Below are positions 21,492 through 33,200 of a stretch of 64,000 nucleotides of DNA, one piece after another. Both the position numbers and the translations under genes were made by a program. This DNA is from Haematococcus lacustris (Eukaryota > Chlorophyta > Chlorophyceae > Chlamydomonadales > Haematococcaceae). The stretch is from NCBI GenBank assembly GCA_030144725.1, contig JASKMD010000015.1, positions 2,466,406 to 2,530,405 of the forward strand, written 5' to 3'. Each line of letters starts with the position of its first letter. Within the stretch, counting starts at the first letter, position 1. The notes below the pieces were generated by a model. It was not told where the DNA came from. It worked only from the letters and a program-made list of their open reading frames with translations, and did not search any database.

Positions 21492-23023
21492 ACAACCTTG
21501 TTGGGGTCGCATGCAATGCCAGTGGATGTGATGATGTGACCTAGAAACTCAGTCTGAGACCTGCCGAATTCACACTTTGAGAGTTTAGCATATAGCTTGT
21601 GTTGGCGTAGGAGTGATAGAACCCTGTCAAGGTGCTTGGCATGCTCTTCGTGCGTGCGTGAGAAAATGAGGATGTCGTCCAGATAGACTATGACATGGTC
21701 GTCGAGCTCTTGTCTGAAAATGTCGTTCATGAGGCGTTGAAATGTGGCGGGTGCGTTGCAAAGTCCAAACGGCAGGACAGTAAACTCAAAGTGTCCATAT
21801 CGTGTGCTGAACGCTGTTTTGGGGATGTCTTCTGGTGCAATGCGAATTTGATGGTACCCCTGCCTGAGGTCAATCTTGCTAAAAACCGTTGCTCCATGCA
21901 GTCTGTCCAGCATGTTCTCTACTCGTGGCAGGGGGTATTTGTTTTTGATGGTGATGCGGTTGAGTGGGCGGTAGTCGACACACATGCGAAACGTGCCGTC
22001 TTTCTTGCGAACAAATAGCACACCTGCTGCGTATGGGGAGGTGCTGGGGCGAATGAAACCTTTTTCTTGCATCTCTGTGATCTGTGCCTTCAGTTCAGCT
22101 AGCTCACTGGTGCTCATGTTGTAAGTGGGGCGAGTGGGAGGCCGTTTACCGGGCTCTACTTCGATGCGGTGGTCCACAGCACGCTGGGGCGGCAAGCCTG
22201 CTGGCAGGTCTGATGGGAAGACATCTGGGAACCGTTGTGTGATGGCTGTGCAATCCATGGTCTGATGGGTGTCTGTGGTAGTGTCTCCACCTGTTGGGGT
22301 GATGGATACCAAGAACATGGGCTGTCGAGTGTGGATGGCAACACGCAGCCCAGCTGTGCTGATGGTGTACTTGTCTATGTCAGGGTGTTTGGCGGGGGGG
22401 GGTGCTCTCAGGGTGTGCTTGCGCCCTGCGTGGTTGAATGTCATGGTGTTTTGCTTCCAGTCAATGTGGGGGTTGAGCTCGGCAAGCCAAGGCTTGCCAA
22501 GGATGATGTCAAAGCCATGCAATGTGGTGCAATGCAGAGTCTGTACCCCTTTGTAAGAGGCCATTCTGAAACGTGCATTAGGAATCATGGCTGTGCTCTG
22601 CTGTTGGTGACCATCAGCTAGCCTGATCATGTCTGGGTCGTGTTTGCTGGCTGCCTGGATGTCGAACCTGTTGCAGAAATCCTCATCGATGAACGAAGCT
22701 GACGCTCCTCCATCAATGAGAATGCGCACGGGGTGTTTGTGAAATGTGCCAGCGAAAATCAGTAAGTCTGCTCGCTGGTCTGCGGAGTTGCTGAGCTTGG
22801 TTATGCTGAAGCGTGGTAGTGCAGGTGCAGTAGGTGCTGGAAGTATGTCTGTCTCCGTGTCGCTGGGTAGGAAAGAGTCCTCCGCAATGGGTTCGGTTGG
22901 TTTTGTGCTGAGGATTGGGATGGGTGCGATGGATGCCTTGGGTGACACGGGGAGGTTTGGAGTTGTTTCAAGTGACCGTGGTACCGCGCTTACTTCTCGC
23001 CGGACGGCATCGGCTCCATGTAG
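21492..23023 (-). CDS. pol: Outer element pol, 5' portion: protease and RT palm
   Basis: This frame is -1 relative to gag and is open from the AAAAAAC at 23029-23023 across the gag stop. It lacks an AUG near its start (the first convenient start is GTG at 22948). It contains a retropepsin-like [13 protein letters not shown] and then [52 protein letters not shown] and YLDDILIFS (about 21689-21678), and AKLSKCEFG. The frame is cut after DPNKV by the inner element; the rest of RT is at 15183 and below. Confidence 0.9.
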
Positions 23024-23979
23024 TTTTTTGCGAGTGGCTTCTTGTTAGGATGTGTGCAGTCACGGTACACATGACCTTTCTCGCGGCAGAACGTGCACTG
23101 GTTGTTCATGTTGTAATGTGCTTTTTCCTCGGGGGTCAATGGTTTGTGCGATGCACGCGTGAAAGGGGCCGGAGTGGATGCAGAAGCTGGGTTGTGCCTT
23201 GGGCGAGATGATGTGAAGCCGTATTGCATTGCTCCTAGCTGCATGGGTACGGCGGTAGAAATGCCAGCATCCCGGTAAGCGGAATCATGAGCCACAGCAA
23301 TCTCCACAGCCTGTGAGAAGCTGGTGGGATTCTGGATGTCGACAAGTGCACGTAGTGGTGGGTGAAGGCCCTGTCGGAACCTGTCCAGTTTCTCTCCTTC
23401 GTGCATGTCAGGGATCTGCATATAAAGTGAGCGTAGGTGAGTGGCGAATGACACTGCTGTCTGGTGAGGCTTTTGACGTGAGACGTGTAGCTGATCTCTG
23501 GCTTTGGATTCATCAGATTTGGTTTTGAATGCTGCTTTGAGGGCTGCTGCGAAATCTGCCCATGAAGTAAAGCTGGTCTCTGTCTTGATGGCCCGATACC
23601 ACGCGCTAGCCATGCCTGATAGCCTTACACTTGTTGAGACAATCTTTTGTTGTTCGCTTGCACCAGGGTAAAGTGAAAAAACCTCATCAACTTGAAAGAG
23701 GAATGCATTGACGTCTCCCTTGCCCTCATACACCGCCACGTCATTAAGCTTGATCAAGCCTACAAACTGATGCTGATCTGACGGTGGTGTGCACTGCACC
23801 TCTACCCTAGGGGCAGGGGCAGGTGGTGGTGCGGTGTGAGGTGGTTGGGCAGCGGCAGATTGTGCTTGGATGAAAAGTGTAAGATTCTCCGTGAGGGCAC
23901 GGAGGTGGGTTTCTATGTTGTGGGACAGGGTGTTCACGGCATTCAGAACGGTGTGTGTGTCTGGCATATCACCCTCCAT
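22990..23979 (-). CDS. gag: Outer element gag with CCHC zinc knuckle
   Basis: ATG at 23979, TAA at 22992-22990, 329 aa. The N-terminal coiled segment ([17 protein letters not shown]) is followed by a Pro-rich linker, a capsid-like core ([51 protein letters not shown]) and one zinc knuckle [14 protein letters not shown]. Twelve codons before the stop lies a phased -1 slippery heptamer A-AAA-AAC (23029-23023), followed by a GCCG/CGGC hairpin candidate. Confidence 0.92.
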   Translation of the reverse strand: MEGDMPDTHTVLNAVNTLSHNIETHLRALTENLTLFIQAQSAAAQPPHTAPPPAPAPRVEVQCTPPSDQHQFVGLIKLNDVAVYEGKGDVNAFLFQVDEVFSLYPGASEQQKIVSTSVRLSGMASAWYRAIKTETSFTSWADFAAALKAAFKTKSDESKARDQLHVSRQKPHQTAVSFATHLRSLYMQIPDMHEGEKLDRFRQGLHPPLRALVDIQNPTSFSQAVEIAVAHDSAYRDAGISTAVPMQLGAMQYGFTSSRPRHNPASASTPAPFTRASHKPLTPEEKAHYNMNNQCTFCREKGHVYRDCTHPNKKPLAKNYMEPMPSGEK

Positions 23980-24395
23980 TATGTGTGCCTGGCTGCCTTG
24001 GCTGCCTGGCGGCGCTGAGCTGCTATGTGATTGCTATTCACAGCCGGGGCTGGTGGTGGGGTGGTGATAGGGGGAGGCAGTGGGTAAGTTGTGGGTGCTT
24101 TCCCTAATGCAATGGTAGTGATAATGTGCTGCTGTGCTGCTAATTGCTGTCGAAGCTCACGGTTGACAGCGTGTTGGTAATCTGCGGCTGCTCGAAACTG
24201 GGCGCACTTCGGGCACGGATTCGAAGTCTGGCTCGGGCGGTGGTGGGGTAGCGGTGGTGGTTCCACTGGGGCCGTTGGCGGTACTGTCGGCGGTACAACT
24301 CGAACTTGTGAGAAGTCTGGAACGGGGATTGGAGTCCTCCTCTTGGGGGCAGCGTTCACTGCAAAAAGCAGGTCACCAAGAATTGGGTAAGTCAC
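23979..24395 (-). other. Open frame in the outer element leader, abutting gag (no AUG)
   Basis: A 138-codon frame ends in TAA overlapping the gag start as TAATG. It encodes a Pro-rich segment, a CPKCAQF pair of cysteines and a coiled-coil-like ELRQQLAAQQHI stretch. The apparent first codon is GTG and no AUG exists in the frame, so independent translation is doubtful. It may be leader sequence or a spliced or non-AUG product. Confidence 0.4.
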
Positions 24396-24698
24396 TGCTT
24401 GCGCAGGTCAGCACTGCTAACGCAGGTAATCACCGCTTGCGCGGGTAGCACTGCTGTCGCAGGTAGTCACTGCTACGCACGCAGGTTCAAACACTGCACT
24501 TCAGCAAAAGTAATGCAGGTGGCGCTGCGCTTAGAGCAAGTGGGTATACTCACTGTGCGCTGCGATTGGTGGGTTCACGGTTGGCGGCGCCGGAGGGACG
24601 TCGTTGGGTAGCACGTCGTCCAGTAGTGAAAGGATGTTGAAATCCTCCTGCTTGTCAGTCACTGCACAGGCCGATGATCAGAATACAGGGAAACCAGA

Positions 24699-25080
24699 TG
24701 TTATAGTACAGCTGTATCTTCAGGATGGCGGCGGACGATAGTAACAATTTGCAGCCGGACAAGGCGATCCTGCTATGTGGCTGTTGCTACTTGTTGTTGC
24801 TATCTGCTGCTGCTACTGCTGTAGCTGCTGCTTACGTACTCTTTAGCGCGCGACGTTTCGAATCTCGGATTAGCGTTGTTGCGTTTAGTGGCTTGTCCTT
24901 GTTCTGTGAGGTTCCAAGTACTTACAATAAGCAGTGCAAGGCATTAAATCAACCAAGAACAAACTACCAACTGTCATGACAAACTAAACATGACAAAAGT
25001 CGATCTCGCATGCAGGGCTGGGAAGACCTGCAGGCGCATTCAAATCACATGCATACTAGGTTTAAAGCAGAACTGTAACA
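24699..25080 (-). repeat. 5' LTR of the outer retrotransposon
   Basis: 382 bp, identical by eye to 12368-12749, flanked outside by the CAGCA target duplication. Confidence 0.95.
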
Positions 25081-27004
25081 CAGCAGCTCGTTGTCTGGAT
25101 CTGGAAGCTCAATGTCAGGATTTGGTGATTGAGTGCCATGAGCAGCAAGCCGAGTGCCTCAGATTGTCAGCTGCTGCACCCCCGTCCTCCCCTACTACAC
25201 CCCCGTCCTCCCCTACTCCCTACCAGTCGTCACTCCCTGCCAGCCAGGACAAGCGGATCAGGCTGGTGCAGAACAGGGGGCCCTCAATCAATGTCCTACG
25301 CCGCTTGATTGCAGATTGGGAATCCAAGCCCCGGGCAGGTCAGCATCGGCATAACAAAGACGAGCTGGCAACAGTCCAGCTGTGCCACACACAGGTTGCA
25401 AGATACTCCACAGCTCGCTACTGCGTAGAGTACTCGCTAGCAGCTCTGCGATTGCTTCTGGACTGCAACCTGTCATTCATTGTGCAGGAGACCATCGTGA
25501 GAACTTTGGGGCTGCACATCCTCCCAGGCCAGCAGCTGGAGGACAGGGTACCCTGCGGCATGACCCTGCGGCGGGCCATGGATGACATCTGTCATCAAGC
25601 CCACAAGCATCAATCTGGTGAGTTACATTGATAGCCAAGAAGTTACAATGATACATGTTGCTAAAACTATAGAAGCTCATCTCCACCATGCAAGGTTATT
25701 GCTACCTAAATCAGCTTACTACCATTGATCGATCGTTCTCCTTGTTGCAGGCCTGTGTGCTCAAGCGGGCGCTGGTGCTATTGGCTTTGATAGCAAGGGG
25801 GACAACCTGGGCATCATCATGCAGTTTGCACTGCCCATGCGCTTCCCTGCCCCAGCCACCCCCCCATCTCCAACCCCAGCCAACCCCCCATCTCCAACCA
25901 TCACCTCCCAACCAACCCCTGCCAGACCCGCCAGGGTGATCAGGCGGCCGTCTCGTTTTGCAACTGACAGCCCCCTCCTCATACCACCACCTCCCAACAC
26001 TCCATGCCTACCCTCCTCCCTCAGCCAGGGATCAACCTCTGCCTCTCCCTCCACTCCCCCCTTCCAGGGTCCCAAGGCTGCCAGCAAGGCTGCTGCCTAC
26101 GCCGCGTCACTAAACTATCCAGCCGCATGCGCCAGCAGCAGCTCCCCCCCACCTCCTGCGCCACAGTCAGTCCAGCCAGGGTCAGCATTCCATTGCTGCC
26201 TAGGATTCGTCCACCAAGCTTGCAATGGAGGACACCACTGCATGGGTGGCAGATGGCGTGGTTACCCAGCAAGGCATGGTGGCAGCAACGGCAGAACGCA
26301 AAGCCCTACAAAACCATGGGGCTCCTGCCAGCCCTGGTACAGCTGCCAGCCCTGGCGGCACAGCTGCCAGCCCTCGGGGCACAGCTGCCAGCCCTGGGGG
26401 CACAGCTGCCTGCCCTGGTACAGCTGCCAGCCCTGGGGACACAACTGCCAGCCCTGGCACAGCTGCCAGCCCTGGGGGCACAGCTGCCAGCCTTGGGGGC
26501 ACAGCTGCCAGCCCTGGGGGCACAGCTGCCAGCCCTGGGGGCACAGCTGCCAGCCCTGGGGGCACAACTGCCAGCCCTGCAGGCACAGCTGCCAGCCCTG
26601 GCACAGCTGCCAGCCCTGGTGGGGGCACTCAGGCCCTTGCTACCAACAAGGCAAGGCCAGGAAAGCGGCAACAACAAGCGCAAAGCAAGGCGGAAAGGGT
26701 TATGAAGCGCATTAGGTGCTTAGTAAGCATGCCATCAGATGAGCAACGAGCAGCAGCTGTAGCTGTCAGAGACAGCGTCACAGCCCGGCAACAGCAACAG
26801 CAAGTGGACAGCAAGAGGCTAAAGGAGTTGGAAGATACAGCAAGGGGGGTGTACAACAGGTTTGAGCCACCCTTGCCTGCTCTGCGTTCCAAAGGCATGA
26901 CGGTGGAGGAGCTCAAGCATCTGAGCCAGAAGTTGGGGGTAGGGTCCGTGGGTAAGAACAGGCGGCAACTACTCGAGCGCATCGAGGAGTATTGCAAGAG
27001 ATAG
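25081..27004 (+). pseudogene. Coiled-coil / SAP-like protein, 3' part (split by retrotransposon)
   Basis: The exon resumes at 25081 in frame with 12367 (reading CLDLEAQCQDLVIECHEQQ, coiled coil). A Pro/Ser linker (PPSSPTTPPSSPT) and a helical region of unknown fold follow (INVLRRLIADWESKP, YCVEYSLAALRLLLDC, TVRTLGLHILPGQQL-like). A clear intron runs 25618-25750 (GTGAGT...TTGCAG), and the frame continues as GLCAQAGAGAIGFDSKGDN with a Pro-rich tail. The end of the gene lies in another frame (26225-27004), so at least one more splice or frame change in 25.9-26.3 kb is unresolved. The C-terminus has a SAP-like helix-turn-helix (MTVEELKHLSQKLGVGSVG, LLERIEEYCKR), a DNA-binding motif. TAG at 27002. 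Confidence 0.55.
26330..26640 (+). repeat. 18/21-bp minisatellite inside the coding region
   Basis: Units of CCAGCCCTGGGGGCACAGCTG (21 bp) alternate with 18-bp shortened units; all lengths are multiples of three. In the frame that reaches the SAP-like end it encodes TAASPGG repeats. Confidence 0.85.
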
Positions 27005-27774
27005 TGTCAACCAGGGGCACTATTGTTGCTAACAGTAGCAGCCTGTGTCAAACACATGTTCACGGCTCATGCCTAGACCCCTGCCAGACCCACTGACCTA
27101 GCACGTATGTCGTGGTTCCCTTCGAAAGCTGCAGAAATGACGCGATGTCCTGGCTGAACCTTGCCACATGTGCTGCTTGAGCTGCACCGGCTTCTTCTTT
27201 CTGCTGCTCCAACATACTCTCATTTATCTGCCCTATCAAATAAGTCGTCGAAAGACACTTCGGACATGCAGCCTGCAGCTCACAGTATATGCTTTAGTGT
27301 GGTGGAGGAGGAGGGCTTCGTCATGTTGCGAGCGAGCTGCGACAGCCCGATGCGAGATGCGAGCTACCTTACCGAACATAACCGCCGGCCCTCGCGCTAG
27401 TGCTGTTGTAGACCGTACCTACTGGCCACCGCTTGAAAAAGAACGCCGCATCCATCTACAGTAACCTTGCCACCTGGACACTTGTCGACACTGGTGGGCG
27501 CCCAGGCCGTGCAGGCCCTTTGATGCAGTAGGCATATCGGGAAGGCTCGCTGATCACGGCTGTGTAAGCGCGGCGTCAAATGGCTCACGGTACACTTTGC
27601 CAAACAGACCTTGTGGGACCTGACTGCGAGCTCATCATTGTAAAGGCTACTGACAGTGTGCCTAATGCGCACTTCAGCTCAGCCTTCTGGTGTGTGTGCC
27701 TGTGCCAGTGCCTGCGCCTGTGCCACACACATCCCCTTTGTTAGGGGTTTTATGGGTTTTTTATGTTGGGATTG
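27005..27774. other. Downstream region of the SAP-like gene
   Basis: No exon recognised. The short open frames here show no family motif. Some may be 3' UTR of the gene ending at 27004. Confidence 0.45.
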
Positions 27775-27779
27775 TCTTG

Positions 27780-27962
27780 AGCTGTAGCTGGCTATTGCTG
27801 CAGCTTGCGCTGCCACTTGAGCAACAGGGGCTTGTCGGGTATCTCCACCCACTCCTGGCCTGGCTGGCCTGGCTTTGGCATGGCTGGGCGGTTAGGCCAG
27901 TAGCACAGCTCAGTGGGACGAGGCCCTGGGCCGACTGCACAGCGGCTCTTCTTCCTCGCCAT
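27780..27962 (-). pseudogene. Divergent Fanzor-like C-terminal tail fragment
   Basis: The minus-strand frame reads RCAVGPGPRPTELCYWPNRP, then MPKPGQPGQEWV and PLLLKWQRKLQQ, then a stop. The ELCYWP core and its spacing to a following Lys/Arg-rich end parallel the ELCYWPDQGALPAKGKEYP tail of the other copies, but the rest differs. It looks like the last exon remnant of a second, more distant subfamily. It has no RuvC motif of its own, so the assignment rests on this tail only. Confidence 0.4.
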
Positions 27963-28170
27963 AAACAATAGCAACGCGAGGCAGCAACATATACTAAGGA
28001 TTTTCGTGTTTGTCACACACATGTCTACATACATGTCTACATGACCATACCAAGCTGATCACCATAGACCTATTCCTATATCCTTGCAATTAGCACGACG
28101 CAGCGCACACGCTGGCCCTTGCTGTAGATGCACACATGTCCAGGCTGTTGTTCCCAGACCAAGGGCACAG

Positions 28171-28178
28171 ATCAACAT
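28171..28178. repeat. Left 8-bp target site duplication of the hAT MITE
   Basis: ATCAACAT, repeated at 28428-28435. Confidence 0.85.
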
Positions 28179-28427
28179 TAGGGCACGACCGGACGTGTTA
28201 AAGTTAATGTTAAACCGTTTTGTTAAAGATGCACGCTTGGTCTTGATACGAGTCGTTTTTTGCTGTCGTTCTGGTCACGACACAGCAATGCACCCAGCGA
28301 CACTATGCAGGCAGAAGTGGCCAGTGAGACGCAGTCCCAGGGTAGCAAAACGGGTATGTTAAAGATTTGTTAAAGCACGTTAAAGAACCAAAACATCAGG
28401 ATGTTAAATTAACCGGTCGTGCTCTAA
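28179..28427. mobile_element. Non-autonomous hAT-type MITE
   Basis: 249 bp bounded by 14-bp terminal inverted repeats TAGGGCACGACCGG and CCGGTCGTGCTCTA (one mismatch) and by an exact 8-bp duplication ATCAACAT. An 8-bp TSD and a TAGGG-type terminus are characteristic of hAT elements. Several GTTAAAG motifs lie close to both ends, like the subterminal transposase-binding repeats of hATs. It has no coding capacity. Confidence 0.88.
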
Positions 28428-28435
28428 TCAACATA

Positions 28436-29339
28436 GTAATCATCGGTCTTTATTGTTGCTGACTTTCCATGGCTCCTTGCACATGTACACGAAGAGCATC
28501 AGCACCCATGACATCAACTCTAGCACCCATGTCCATGCCTCTCAGCCTCTGCACCTACATGGGAGGCGGCTTTAGCGGAGGCAGATGGCAGCCTCCTCAG
28601 CAACATGGTATGGTACTTAGCACCGAACCCGTGGCATGTACCCCAGCACTTTACCACCAGAACGCAAAGCACCATACGTGTTGTGGGCATGGCCTAGCAT
28701 AGCCGCCTGCTGCTTGGCACGTGCCATAAACCAGTCCTGGTTGCCGTGTGTTCGTTGCAAGCGATAAATAGATGGCGCACCGACATGTCTAGCGAGGTCG
28801 GTCAGCTGCCTAGGCTGTCTATGCTCTCTCCACCAGATGCGGTGGACCGCACTTGAGGCTGCTGGTTGAGGCTAACTGATGTTAGCCATTAGACCTTAGC
28901 TAACGCAAGTCTTGGAGATGAGGCATTTTGATGACGAGAACCGCCAGGTTTGTCAGAAGTACACGCGGTCTATCTGCGCTGACTCCATCGTGTACTACCA
29001 GTTCTTGTCAGCTGCTGATGTCGATGTCGATGTCGATGTGTTTTGCTTGTACGAGCGAGAATGCGAGTTCTCGTATTAGCCACCCTCCACATGAGAAGCT
29101 GAGAGCTGGCATGTCTAAGGCAGTAAGATGCTGAGTTGCTGCCAGAACCTGTTGCTAGCCACTGGCATGTCCGCAGGCACCGCGTAGACCACAGACTGCA
29201 TCAGTACCTTTAGAAAGCTCCAACACACGACAGTTGGCTGGGGGTTCACTTGTCGGCAATGAACTCTGGAAAGTTCGTTCAATGCCTGGGCGGTGAGTAG
29301 CAGTCGTCAAGCAGCCTTTCATGCAGCCTCAGCAGCAAC
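28436..29339. other. Upstream region of the giant EF-hand/PLAT gene
   Basis: No exon recognised. It contains a GATGTC triplication near 29017-29034. The promoter and 5' UTR of the gene starting at 29340 are presumably here; an in-frame TAG at about 29297 lies upstream of its first ATG. Confidence 0.45.
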
Positions 29340-30236
29340 ATGGACAGCGCTGCAGTAGTGGGGTCCGCCCGTGTCCAGCGCCCAACCCTGATGCTGCCAG
29401 GTCTTTCATGCAGCTTGCATGAAGCATTGACTTCATTTGCTGTGTCCAGGCATTCGATGCAACGCACACAAAGTGCGGTTGCAAACCCCCACCCCGCTGC
29501 ATCCATAGAGTACCTGCTGACAGAGGCTAGATCTGCTGGGTCAGCCTTCGGGCCACCCTCCAGCCCCAATGCTGATGCCGTCCTGGGCCCAACAGCTCCC
29601 CGCCCCATGAAAGGGGCTTGGGCCTCTCAAGCCTCGGGAAATTGGAGTAGCTTACTGAAGGACCTAAGCTTTCCTCAGCCCCCAGCCTCCCCGTTTAACC
29701 TTCAACAGCTCAATAGCCGCGCCCAACAGGCTCCACTCAGCCTGGAGTCAGCCCAGGTCAGCCCTGGCAAAGCGACGGGCATGCTGCCCTCACGGCTGAA
29801 GCTGCATGCCAAGGCGATGTGGCGCAAGCCTCCCGAAGAGATCGCTGCTGAGCTGATGCATGTGGGTGGTTATGACTGTTATAGTATATTTGAAATGACT
29901 GTGATGACTGTGACCATACTGGTTATGACTGTCATGGTCACACATCTGGCCCAGCACGGTCCAGAACAACTCCCCTTACCCTGCAAAGTCGAGGTGTTGC
30001 CTGTGGGGTAAACTCTCCCACAACAGCTTTATTGAGCACCACCCACAGCCCTCAACAGCTCTCAACAACCCTCATCAGCTACATGTCCCATCCCTAGTGG
30101 CACGCTCCCCTCCCTGACCAATGGGCTGCTGTCAAAGCTGGGTACCTGTCATGCCTCCCTGTCCACTAGTCAGCTGCGGCCTGGCTTGCCCGCTGGGGCA
30201 AGTGCCTTAACAGCTGTTGCGAATGCTCCAAAGCAA

Positions 30237-30270
<34 letters not shown>

Positions 30271-33200
30271 ACCAAGGACGCTTTCCAGCGGCTGACAGAG
30301 GAGCACAAGCTGTTGAGCACAGAGAAGCGGCGGTTGGAGGCGCAGCTCAGCCTGGCCCGCAGCAACGTGCTCAAGGCAGAGGAGCTGCTGAACAACAAAG
30401 AGCGGTCAGTGAACAGACTCACAGCTGTCATGAAACGGTGTAGGAGATGTTGGCTTGTGACTAGGACTGAGATCCATATGTGTGTGTGTGCCTGTTCGCC
30501 TGGGCCACCGCCTGCCGGGAATGGGCAAGTGCTGAGTGTTTACGACCGTGAGCATGGGCAACGTAGCGAGCAAGCAAATTCAATAGAACAAGGCCGGCTG
30601 CCAGCAGGGGATGTCTGGTCATTTGTTTCTGTTGTACATTTATTCTTTTTGTTTACAGCACTTGTGCGGAGCAGCACTCAGCTGAGCTGCTGTTTCTGGC
30701 CTGCCCAGGACTGTGAGTCCCAACCGTGGCCTCAGCCAGCTGTACCGCAACCCTGACACCACTGCCCTGGTTGGGCGGCTGAAGGAGGAGGCCCACCGGC
30801 TGCGGCTGGAGAAGGAGCAGCTGCAAGCGCAGGTGAAGGCCGGCAAGATGGACATCAGGTGCGGCTTACGTTGGGGGGAACAGGGCTTCGAGTGGGCCCC
30901 TCAAGGCAGGAGCTCCTCCCATGATGCACGTTCATCCTGCTGGAGTCTTCTTCTTCTTCTTGTTTCTCCTCTGGGGGAAGATATGGAGAGCAGCAAGGCT
31001 GTCAACCCCTTGATAGCAGGAACCTGTGCACAGGCCATGCATGGGGAGTCAGCAAGGCTGCTCAGGTGGTGGCCTGTGGCCTTGTCTGCGCCCAGCCTCC
31101 CCCATATGAATGGATTGACCCAGACCTAGAACACCAGTGGTGCCTGGAGCTCCGACACCAGCTGCTCTGGCTCATGTCCAGACCCGGGCACCATGCAGCC
31201 AAGGGCACAGCCACGCTGCCCGGCACCTTGAGCGCCAGTGGAGCACCAGTGACCTGTGGATGCTTTCACACCCTTCAACCCTTTCACACAGTAGTACAAA
31301 CCCAATCACAATAGTCACTGGCAGCTGGCCACACCATTGCCCTGACTGAGCTATTGCCAAACAGAGCGTCAAGCAGGGCTCAAACCCGTGATTAGCTAGC
31401 TGCTGTTCAGCTGACACAGCCTCGCTGGGGCGTCACACCTTCCTGATGCCAGGCCAGCTGACTCATGCGTGGTGCCCGTAGCTTCCCAACGGGGCGCAGT
31501 GCTGCAGTGGTGGGCGGAGGCTAGTTGTTGTGTGATATGCAGCAGGCAGTAGGCCAGCCTACCATTATGCATGGAAAGGGTGGGGTGCATTTAGTGCTGC
31601 TGCCCTAGACATAGACACTACACAAGGGCAAGCAAGCACATCCACTGCAGGTTGTGTTCATGACACCCGAAGGACTGGCAGTAAAGACTGGCAGTGAACA
31701 CTGGCAGGGGGAGCAGGTACTCCGGCGTCACCAGCCTGTGCTGCTCTACCCTGCCACGCTGGGCTGCAGGGCCACTCACATGAACGAGCTGCAGATCGAG
31801 AACCAAGCATTCAGAGAAGAGCTATCGCGGCAGCAGGTGGGTGCTGATGGACTGGTGGGTGCTCCTGCCTACACCAGCTAACTCAGACAATCCATCCACA
31901 CAATGATGACTAGATAACAATGTGAGTTTCTCCCCATACTGGAGAGGGGTGGTGCATCACCCCTTGCTCCCTACCTGATCACCTGATGGTATTGGATGGC
32001 AGTGATGCCTCATTGATTTTCTGTTGTGTCACTCGTAAGCACATGGTTCACCCAGGTGTGTTGACTCATGACACTTCATGGCACATCTGCTGCCTGATTG
32101 GGCACATGACTCATCTCAACACATATTCCCCTACTAGGAGATGCGTTCATCTGAAATCCGAATGTCGGTACCTATACCTAAAACAGCTGGCACCAATACC
32201 TAATTGCCTGTCCCTACCCCCTTACGAGGGTGGGGCGATATGTGTTGGCATGAAACACATGCTCTGATGTAAGCAACAGCTTAAGCATTGCCTAGTGCGC
32301 ATGCTACTGTGCTACAGGCTGCTGGGCTTGGGCCTTGGGTGCTCAGTCTCGCAGCTTCTTGAAGCCCAATGCTGGGTACTCCTTGCCCTTGGCAGGAGCC
32401 GCTTCTCAGTGTTGCCACTTGCACAGCTCCAGTAGGCGCCACTTGCTCTCCCCTGCCCGCTGCTCCTCTGCCAGTGTCCCAAGGGGTAGGCTGGTCCAGC
32501 TTAGGGCACCACATGAGGCCCGCACTGCCGCCTCAAACCACTTGCTCCAGGCTGTTGACGTGACACTTGAGACTCATCTGTGCACTGACCAATGGCACTT
32601 CAATTTTGACTTACCTGTGTGTGCCGACATGCTGGACACATGACTCGTGACTCTACTGCAATCGTTGGCTGCTGCAATCGTTGGCCATCCCTTGAATCAG
32701 CCCCCTTGTCCCTCACTAGGGCCTCCATTTGAGCCGGACCAGTAGTAGCCACTAGCAGCCACTAGCGGGAATGTACTAGTGGGCAATAGTGGCCCGACTC
32801 AAATGGTGTTATTGGGCTGTGTGGAGTAAACCCAGTGCACATGGCACATGAGCCGCCTACCACCTACATTGTTGCCTGACCTGTTAGGGCTATCGTGTAG
32901 ACTTGGCTTGACAAAACATGCACTAATTGTAAGCTGATGACAGCTCAGATGGGGGGGGCACACACTACTGTGCCTCAGCAGGCTGCTGCTGCTGCTGCTG
33001 GGCCTTTGGTGGCTGGTCTCGCAGCCGCTTGTAGCCCAGGCCAGGGTACTCCTTGCCCTTGGCTGGCAGCGCTCCCTGGTCTGGCCAGTAGCACAGCTCC
33101 AGTGGCCGCCACCTGCTCTCCCTAATGCGCTGCATGTTCAATGCTGCATTGCAGTCCCTGTCCAGCCACCTGCCTGGCTGTGGTGCTGGCTTGGCTTTGG

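Larger units (their letters stand above)
12368..25080 (-). mobile_element. Outer Ty3/Gypsy chromovirus, 12.7 kb including the nested inner element
   Basis: Direct 382-bp LTRs at 12368-12749 and 24699-25080 both start TGTTATAG and end GTAACA, and I found no difference reading them side by side. The 5-bp target duplication CAGCA is at 12363-12367 and 25081-25085. Coding is on the minus strand, so the 5' LTR is the right one. A purine tract AGTGGGGGAGAG abuts the 3' LTR (12750-12761), and a candidate primer site TGGTTTCCCTGTATTC lies two bases inside the 5' LTR (24681-24696). Gene order is a leader ORF, gag, then protease-RT-RNase H-integrase-chromodomain. The element proper is about 6.4 kb; the inner element at 15184-21491 breaks pol. 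It lies inside an exon of the coiled-coil/SAP gene. Confidence 0.95.
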
